Assembly (NCBI GenBank): GCA_963920525.1
Contig: OY986435.1
Location: forward strand, 176,732,266 to 176,796,265
Direction of reading: 5' to 3'
DNA length: 64,000 bases
Source: Dichetophora obliterata
Lineage: Eukaryota > Arthropoda > Insecta > Diptera > Sciomyzidae
The notes under the pieces are model-generated. The model saw nothing but the letters and a program-made list of their open reading frames with translations. It was not told where the DNA came from and did not search any database. Both the position numbers and the translations under genes were made by a program. Positions 56,183 to 64,000 of this stretch are shown piece after piece. Every line of letters begins with the position of its first letter. Within the stretch, counting starts at the first letter, position 1.

Positions 56183-58228
56183 TAACGCTGGTTTTCATGT
56201 ATTTTTAAAAAATTTATTTTCACAAAAATTAAAAAAACTATATGATTTCTGATGCGATCGTCCCTTTAAATTGATACATATTAAAACTAAAATATTAATT
56301 ATAAAATAAACACCTACTGAAAAATATTGTAAAAAATTAAAAAAAAAATCATGATGCTATTTGAATTTTGAAAGTTTTTGTATGGAAATAAAATAAAAAA
56401 TATCAAAAATATGTATAAAAAACAGCGTTATCTTTAATCTAATTGCAAACATTTACAATTTTTGGATGCGGAGCTTTTTACGGCCCTTAATTTCTGGCAG
56501 TTAATTTTTTACAACTATTAGTTACACCAGCCAATATTTTTACAAAAAACTCGATTTTTAGAGGTTATTTCAAAACATTCCAGCTCACGGATGGTTGTCG
56601 CTAGAGGCGAAATATTTGGGGAATCATCAACATAAACAAAGGATTATTTTGAGCACTTGTGTCGAACAACTTTTTTCTTTTATATGGAGCGTGAGGCGCC
56701 TTAATGTATATTATTTGCATTAATTTTCAAACTAGCTTACAAAAGAGTGGAAAATAATTTATAAGTGCAAGTTATTACTTTTTCTTTTATGGTCATAATA
56801 ACTTTCTCTCAGTAAATCCTAAATATAATCTCCCATCATATTTTCATTGTATTGGGTTTGATAACGTTGTTCGAAGGTCATAATATTTTGATAGAAGCGT
56901 TTTAGTGAATTTCAACACAACAGTTGCCAATATATCTTGACTTATACCAAACACGTGATTGTTGTTGATAACAAGAGTGACATCTTGAGGCACAGTGTGT
57001 AGGAAAAAGCCCTATTTTTAGCTCGCGGTATTTTTGAATAACTATCACAAAAGAAAACTTCATATGGAAAAAAGTATTTTATATTTGTTGTTGTGCATAA
57101 TTAACTGGAAAATCATAAAATAAACTTCAGGACAAAGAACGAAAAATGTTTTGTCAAGTCGAGTAATCTATTATATTAGTCATGTTTTATTTGTACAGAA
57201 TGCAAATGTTTAATCTTTTTTTAAGTTCCGCTTCAGACCTATTTGGGAGTTGAAAAAAAATTGTTATCAAATCCGAACCATTGATTCCACACAAGCAGCC
57301 AATTTAGCTAATATAAGTTTTTAAGAAGTACAAAATTTAAGTAATAATGCTAAAAAAGAATTATATATATCTGTATCTGAATGCTTGCATCTTTTTGCTC
57401 TGATGTATAAAGTGACGTATCCGAATCTTTTTATCGGATCTCGGTTTACATACTTTTCTTGGATGCATTTATCTTAAGCCTAAGTGCTTAGTACTATGCA
57501 TCATCATTAGAAGCTTTTGAAAAACTAATTAAGTTTTATCAATAAGATTTGGAAGCAGATTTTGGTGATTTAATAAAAACTTTTTAACAAAAAAAAAACC
57601 AACTTCAAAACCACTACAAAGTAAAAAATTTTTTAAATTATTTTTCACATTTATTCTTGGTCAGATTTGATAATTTATTTATATATATTATTAAATTGGA
57701 AATCTTATTATCTCTATTTTGTATTATTACCGTAAATATATTAATTTCATCATGAATATAAAACTTTTAAAGCCGGAGCGTTAATTTTATAAAAGTCTGA
57801 TTATATTAGCGCCGACTTCAAAGGTTTTATATTCATGGAGAAATTAATGTATTTATGATAATAATATAAAATAGAAAAAAAATTAAAATAATGAGATTTA
57901 AAATTTAATAGTATATTGTTGATATTGTTTCGACCTTCTGTCGTTTGTTGCTATAATAAATTGGGCTTTGGCCGTATAAAAAGACAAAACTTTTTAAATT
58001 TTGGTTTTTTATTTGTTATTTTCCGATTTTTCGACTCACGTTGTGGGCCTTCATCAGGGCATGAAAGTTAAACACAAGTTGTTTTCTTTAAAACATTTAG
58101 ATATTTAAAAAACACTAATAAAAGTTTGTCCTAATCGTCCTAAACTCAGTGGACGATGAAGGTGGCAAACATCTATTCGACGCGGCTTAAATAGATAGTT
58201 CAAATTAAATGTCTTTATTTTTCTATCG
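56183..58228. other. AT-rich non-coding stretch
   Basis: No gene recognised. A GC-richer phrase at 58030-58060 (GACTCACGTTGTGGGCCTTC) is unassigned. Confidence 0.5.
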
Positions 58229-58575
58229 ACATCCTAGTGTCAATTTTAACTGAGATACTGTATTTTTCTTATATTATCACGCCCTTCAGTCCAATAACGC
58301 CCACTTTCTTGACAGTAAATTTTCATAATTATGCCTACCCCTGTACCTAAGTTCAGTGTTCTAGTGTCAATATTATTCGAATTACAGCGTTTTTCTAATA
58401 TTCCCACGACCTTTATCACATCAAGTCCACTTTCTGACAATAATTTGTAATAATTGTTCCTACCCCTGTACCTAATTTCAGTATCCTAGTGTCAATATTA
58501 TTCGAGTTACAGCTATTCTCTTTAATTACCACGCCACTTTGTCGAATACCGCCCACTTTTTTAGACGAGCACCTT
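58229..58575 (+). repeat. Tandem repeat, about 127-bp unit, 2.7 copies
   Basis: CCTAGTGTCAATTTTAAC (58229) recurs as CTAGTGTCAATATTATTCGA (58361) and CCTAGTGTCAATATTATTCG (58485). Each is followed by TACAG..TTTTCT and CCAC(G/A)..CTTT, then CCTACCCCTGTACCTAA. Confidence 0.8.
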
Positions 58576-59648
58576 CGCGTCCAATGTATCTATCTGTTGA
58601 GAAAAAATTGCGGCAATCAGACCAGTACAGTAGTTATCGATGTACATACATATAAAAAAAACCAATTTGAGAACCTCCTCCTTTTTGAAGTCAATTAAAA
58701 ATGGAACTGAGTGCTTGATATAAAATAAGCAATAAAAAAATAACTATGGAAAAAAAATAGTTTGAAGCTTTAGAACAGTGCAATAACGATATATTCCCTA
58801 ATATATTTCATTTCTTGTGACGGTTTTTATATTTTATTGTTTTTTTCTGAATTTGCAACCTTTCGAAAGGATTTTGTCAAAATTTCAAGTAAATCAGAAC
58901 AATACTAACGAAGATACAGCGTTTCAAGCGACCGGCTCTTATGCTCTGATGTTCGAGTATGAAAAACTTTAAATCAATTTTCTCGCAAATCGGTCGAGAA
59001 CATTGTAACTCAAAATCTACTTGACTGATCCTTTTGAAATTTTAAACACAATTGCTACACATAAATCAGCAGTGACGAAGAGGTATTTTTACCATTTATA
59101 ATAACAAATTTATCGAAATGCTAAGCGAAAAATGCGTTTATCACTTCTAAATGCTGCCAAAAATAAAAAAATCGAAAAAGGAAAATATTCTTGTATTGAA
59201 CAAAAATTTTGTAATTTAATTCATATGGTTACTCTCAGCATGTACACTAAAAATGGGCATGTCCCACTTTAGTTTCACTCACTTTTCGGGGGTTCAATGT
59301 GGAGTGAAGCAAAGCGCACCAGGTTTTTTTAGTCGATTTGTTTCGAGTACAAAATGGTTTAAGGAAAATAATTTTGCCGCACCTCTTTTTACGCCTACAA
59401 ATCAACAAAACTGCACGGTTTTTATCGTATTAGACTAAAATTTGTTAATTTAGTTCATATGGTTACTTTCAGCGACTATACTGAAAATGGTGAAATATAT
59501 TTGGCATTTCTTGACTTTTCGTCGTATTCGGAAGCCTGCCGGGGAATACTTGTCTAATATATAAAAAACAGTCTTAAGATAATGCAATGGCACATGTAGC
59601 TGAAAAGTGTTATATATTGTGATGGTTATAACAAAATATAAGATAATA
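58576..59648. other. AT-rich non-coding stretch
   Basis: No gene recognised. A patch at 59255-59405 shares TTTTACGCCTACAAATCAA with the Helitron-like block near 25425, so it may be a decayed relative. Confidence 0.45.
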
Positions 59649-60182
59649 GGGGCATTCACGTCAATGCTGAAATTTCAGAAATCGGAAATTTCCGGCGAGT
59701 TGAAGTGAGCGACCCATTTGTAATGTTTAGTTTTATTCACTTGCATCTGTCACACTTAAAATCGCCATCGAATCATTTCGTTAGTGCGCTTGTTACCAAA
59801 ACAAATAATTTTGTTCATATTTGTTTAAACACAGATTAATACACAGATATATAAATCTACTACCACTTAGCTACAATAGAATTAATGATAATTTTGTACT
59901 TGCTCGCAGACATTGCATCAGCTTTTAGGCAGGATTTGACAGAATGTCCTTCTTATTATCGAAATTATCATATTCACAATGACTCGCACTCATTAAACAC
60001 ATTCACTTATTGTTACTGAACACATCTTTTCTTCGCAAATTTCCGACGATTATTTTTCGTAAACTCAATAGTTGATTAAATTTAAACAATCTTCGGAAAA
60101 CCAAGACAACTACAATTGCACTGAAATTTTTTTTCGTTAATTTCAGCATTTCGCAAATTTCAGCGTTGAAGTGAATAACCTT
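59649..60182. mobile_element. MITE with about 27-bp inverted repeats
   Basis: The left GGGGCATTCACGTCAATGC and the complement of the right end (AAGGTTATTCACTTCAACGC), each followed by TGAAATTT, align with four or five mismatches. The interior is non-coding. The target duplication is unclear. Confidence 0.6.
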
Positions 60183-61109
60183 AAAGATAAAAAATTCGAC
60201 AGTAAGTTATTTGCACTATTCATTAAAAAGAGGTAGAAGCGTCCTGCAAATATATAAAAAGGATTAGTTTATATAATATAGGATATTAAGATATGTTTAT
60301 TTAATTTCATTTATATATGTATAAATGCAGAGTTCGCCTTCATTACAAGTAACGTTTCGAAAGAAATGTCCAACAAAGCCTGTCACCTAGAGGTGCTGAC
60401 CAGTTAAGTTAAACACGTATAAATTCACAATTTTTCAAATGTTTTAGTTTTTTCAGAGTCTGGGATATAGAACGTTTTTAATTTCTGTTGGAGGTAGGTA
60501 TACAAATTTTCTTCTCTTTCAGTTAACTAATCTGTTTTATTTGTTTGTTTACTTTAAAAACACTCGTTCCAAGTATTAGTAGTATTTAAAAATATTTGCA
60601 GTATTTGAAGTATTTACAGTATTTGAAAAGAGAATTGGTAATTGAAAGTACTTGTATTTGAGCAATTGAAGTACAAATACGTAGTATTTTAATATATTAC
60701 TTGTTTTTAAAAGACATGTTATTTAAATTGTATTTGTACTTACAACTACTTGAAATTTGCAGCTCTGGCAGCTGCCATGCCCACTTATCCAATCTCATCG
60801 AAATTTTTAGCACTTTTTGGAAAGCACATATTGGGCGTCTTTGTTTGATTTTGTTATCGTAGCTTATCTCATTTCTAAGATATAGCGCCAAATATGTTTA
60901 AGTTGTATGGCAGCTGAAATACTTTTTTTTTGCACTTTCCTTTACTTTAAACATCAAAAACTACCAAAAAAATCCACAAAATAACATTTTTTGTCTAACT
61001 AGTACCAATCGCATCGCCAAATTCGGACAAATCATTGTTTAATCTGTCCAACAGCTGTGAATAATATCGAAAAAAAGGTGATCGTTTTATCCTTTTCAAG
61101 GTAATCGAT
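60183..61109. other. AT-rich non-coding stretch
   Basis: No gene recognised. Irregular AGTATTTG repeats lie at about 60570-60690. Confidence 0.5.
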
Positions 61110-61450
61110 GTTAATGACTAAGTTTTGCATCTCAAATACTGTATCCATGTTTCGTCTACAGTAGCTTAAAAATTCCTTCGGATTGCGGTTAAACATCGCA
61201 AATCACTCCTTTGAAGTGGTCACACCGTTGCGCTTATGGTCGAGTGTCAGCAATCGCGATACCCATTGCGCGGATAGCTTTTTCATGCCGAAATATTCGT
61301 GTAGAATGTGATATTCCCGCTCAGTTGAGATTCCTACAGCCTCAGCCACCTCACGCACTTTCATTCTTCGATCGAAGGGGACATCGTGCAGAGTCCCCAT
61401 AGTCTTTAACAATCCTTTCCTTGATTTCGGTGATGGTATTTTTATGCAAA
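61110..61450 (-). pseudogene. mariner transposase fragment (N-terminal half)
   Basis: The minus strand reads KVREVAEAVGISTEREYHILHE with KKLSAQWVSRLLTLDHKRN, the HTH-to-linker region of mariner transposases (usual W.PRLLT). Upstream, EI.ERIVKDYGD matches the same family in another frame. Downstream, FNRNPKEFL and a frame-shifted DETWI follow. At least two frameshifts; catalytic half absent. Confidence 0.75.
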
Positions 61451-62164
61451 AAAGAATGCTTGATGATTATATGAAATCCCCTGTTTTTCTATTTTCTTCG
61501 AAATTCACGAGGTTAGTTGGGTTTATTAACAGATGGTAGATGACAGAACCAGTGTTGCATTAAAAGTACGCGGGAAATTCAAAAAGTTACTGACTGCTCA
61601 ATCTGCCTACGTGCTCGTCTAACAATATGAAAATGAAGGAATTATTTTCTTATTTATTCCTTAAAGGCCGTGAATTTTTTATTTCATTTTTAAATGACGT
61701 GAGTTATTTATATCCCAATTAGGTAATGCTCCAACAATAAATTTTTTATTGATTTTTTGGTTTCGAAGAAAAAGTTCATAAAAAAAACTAGTTTTTTCAA
61801 AATATTAAATAAATATTAGATTAACCTATCAAAAAAAAAAAAACAAACCAGTATCTCTGTGGATTGATTATAAAATGCAGTTTAAAGTTGGTGAAGACAT
61901 TAAATACTATTTAACATGGTCATAAAGGTTATTCCGCTATAAAAAAATAAGGTTTTAATGAAAGTTATTGTTTTATACCAAAAATATAAATATTTTTATT
62001 ATTAATTTATGTACTCAATTTAAAGCAATATAATACAAGAAGTCGTTTTTAACAGTTGTCGTTTTTTTATATAATAAAATGTTGAACTTGTTTTTCTTCT
62101 CAAAAGCACTATCCTTTTTATAAGCAAATTAAAAAGTTTTTAAAAACGCTGATAACAAACTCAA
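61451..62164. other. AT-rich non-coding stretch
   Basis: No gene recognised. Confidence 0.5.
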
Positions 62165-63282
62165 ATATAATAATTTTATTTATTTATTTATTTATTGGCC
62201 AAGCAAGGCAATTTACTTATTCTAACAGGTTTGTTTATTTTTTTCTTTTTTTTTTTCGTTCTCCCATTTCCTTTTTTTAGTGTTCGAAGATATGCAAATC
62301 AATGTGGGCGTGATCCGCCCACCTGATCGACATGAATTCAATAACACGTCAAACAGAAAAGAAAAAGAAAAGGCTAACATATTTTATACATAGTAATATA
62401 GCTAAGAATTTTATTTGATAAAATTAGGAGAGATCTGAGAATGGACTGGCTATTTATTATCTTAGCATTTAATTCTTAATGTCTAAATAAATGAAGAGCG
62501 AAGGATTATTGGGCTTTTAGTAGGGAAAAAAGATTTGGAGAGGGCATGCTTAATTATAGATTAAGATTTCAAACCTAGTTGCTTAAAGGAAGGTATTATG
62601 ACGGAAATAGGGACTTGGAAAGATTTTTCTTAAAAGTAAATTTAGACATAGGGGGTGAATAGTACTCGCTGATATTATTGAATTCTCTACAGCACCTATT
62701 TATCGGCTCATTTGTTGCGTAGACAGTGTGATGTTGATATTCATTTAATAGTCGTGTATGCCGTGTACGTCTGATCGGGTCATTAAGTTGTATCTTGTTT
62801 GATATATACTCGCTATCAACAACACCGTTAATGATATCGAAGGTAAAACATGAACTAAATAAAGTCCTTCTTGTTGAATGGGGCATTAAATTCAGAAGGC
62901 TAAGCCTAAAATCATAAGGTGGCAATATATTGTACTCCCGGGGGTTATACGTGTCCCTAAGCGCAAAAAGCAGAAACTGCTTTTGAATAGATTCAAGTCT
63001 TTCACTGTGTGATTCGAAAGCAGAATTCCAAATAATGCATCCATATTCAAGAATAGGGCGCACTAACGCGCAGTATAAAGCTTTCGTGACCCAAACATTT
63101 TTGAACTCTTTTGCAGGCCGTTTTATAAAACCGAGTAGTTTTCTGGCCCTAGATACAATTTTATCATCATTTAAGTTGAAACGCAAATTGTTGTCCAAGT
63201 CTACACCAAGATCAACAATATGGTGCTGAGTTTTGCTGATTAACTCGGAACTGTAGTATTTATGTGTTTTCATATGAAGCAA
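62165..63282 (-). mobile_element. LINE 3' part with (TAAA)n tail
   Basis: A 228-codon frame (62596-63282, -) is followed on the minus strand by an untranslated part and a (TAAA)n tail (TTTATTTATTTATTTATT at about 62174-62197). 5'-truncated. A tail of short repeats suggests a CR1/L2/Kiri-like group more than jockey; the clade is uncertain. Confidence 0.75.
62596..63282 (-). CDS. LINE reverse transcriptase C-terminal region, open
   Basis: This is the thumb and C-terminal tail of a non-LTR reverse transcriptase: VDLGVDLDNNLRFN, SRARKLLGFIKR, ALVRPILEYGCIIWN (conserved LVRPILEY block), ESIQKQFLLFALRD and a C-terminal FNNISEYYSPPMSKFTFKK. It contains no internal stop over 228 codons, so the insertion is probably fairly young. 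The catalytic FADD/YADD core and endonuclease lie outside this truncated copy, so it is not functional by itself. Confidence 0.8.
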   Translation of the reverse strand: MLHMKTHKYYSSELISKTQHHIVDLGVDLDNNLRFNLNDDKIVSRARKLLGFIKRPAKEFKNVWVTKALYCALVRPILEYGCIIWNSAFESHSERLESIQKQFLLFALRDTYNPREYNILPPYDFRLSLLNLMPHSTRRTLFSSCFTFDIINGVVDSEYISNKIQLNDPIRRTRHTRLLNEYQHHTVYATNEPINRCCREFNNISEYYSPPMSKFTFKKNLSKSLFPS

Positions 63283-64000
63283 TTGCAGTGTATATGTAAT
63301 TTTATTGTAAGGTCACAAATCTTGGCATGATGACTTTCTTGATTCGCTTGATTACTTCTTCCCCATAATCATGCTACATTAAAATTTATTACACTCATAA
63401 ATTTGCCACACTTTATTTCTTAACTCAAACCATTTTAAAACCGTCCGTTGCTATTCTCATTCAGCTTCGCTTTGCTGAGGCTGTTTTAATTTGAGTTGAC
63501 CACATTTAATTAGCCTCTCGTTGCGGTCTGTGTTGAGCATGGCCCCTTATGTTTGTCATCAACGCAAAACAATCACATCTCAAACTTTAGAACTGAAGTT
63601 CAAGTTTATGCTTTCAAACGAACGCCGGCTAGCAGTCCGACAGAGCGAACATTGTCATGAAAATGTTTTCGTCTGCAAAGCCAACTAAAAGCACCTCACT
63701 AAAGGTCAAGTTCATGAACAAAGTGTTTGTCGTTCAGTCCTCTGCCTCCACCTGCGGGCCTTCCCCTTTTTTCACCTTTGTACTGCTATCAAACGTACAA
63801 TTTATTTTCCACTCCATTTTTCTGTTTTTACCTGTTTCTTGTGCCGTAATCGTTGTAGTCGCCTATTAAAATAGCTTTCCAGTCAGCGGCATTGTAATGC
63901 ATGTTGCTAACTTTAACTTCAACGTGTCACACACTCACACACAGTCACATGTTTTATTCACAAATGGCTCACTTGCTGAGCACGCAACTTTTTAATATGC
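63283..64000. other. Non-coding stretch
   Basis: No gene recognised. Slightly less AT-rich than average, and no terminal repeats noticed. Confidence 0.45.

Noticed and set aside
1..64000. CRISPR arrays, operons, ribosome-binding sites or rRNA genes
   Set aside because: None seen. Splice sites, LINEs and SINEs show a eukaryotic genome, so bacterial features are not expected.

Overview
The window is eukaryotic, very AT-rich, and almost certainly from an insect, most likely a higher fly. A tephritid-like fly is an inference from the mariner types (mellifera-like and DD41D) and the overall repeat content. Only one convincing host coding segment is visible: a 122-bp internal exon at 46670-46791 (+) encoding part of a TESK-type protein kinase, like Drosophila center divider (cdi). 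I saw no other host exon, so most of the window is probably intron and flank of that gene filled with mobile DNA.

Layout. 1-237: Tc1-like remnant. 2440-3080: 5'-truncated jockey-like LINE. 6583-9031: inverted-repeat-bounded unit with an intact 321-codon ORF of an uncharacterised family. 11172-11758 and 22166-23531: two copies of an inverted-repeat element with a tRNA-Asp-like core, the second split by a piggyBac-like insertion. 12662-17868: a Transib (RAG1-like) transposon with 41-bp terminal repeats, the exact RSS heptamer CACAGTG and a perfect 5-bp target duplication; it carries an intact 345-codon mariner. 19982-21402 and 32140-32875: inverted copies of an AGTGTC-ended element, one holding a 422-bp insertion. 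26569-27506: internally deleted DD41D mariner. 29410-31740: a LINE with RNase H, interrupted by a hAT-like element. 33385-36017 and 49967-53098: two RTE-like LINEs. 37282-37638 and 48363-48693: two copies of a tRNA-derived SINE with exact target duplications, the first with an inverted 5' part. From 40 to 60 kb there are many small inverted-repeat elements around the kinase exon. 61110-61450: mariner fragment. 62165-63282: another LINE 3' part.

The elements do not act together as a pathway. They record layered insertions, and three insertions (22245-22993, 20357-20778, 30205-31177) can be checked against an uninterrupted paralogue or reading frame within the window. The strongest items for follow-up are the Transib element with a canonical recombination-signal heptamer, the SINE with a 5' inversion, the unclassified inverted-repeat unit at 6.6-9.0 kb, and two unrelated families that carry a tRNA-like Pol III core between terminal inverted repeats. 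Family names come from motif recognition without database searches.
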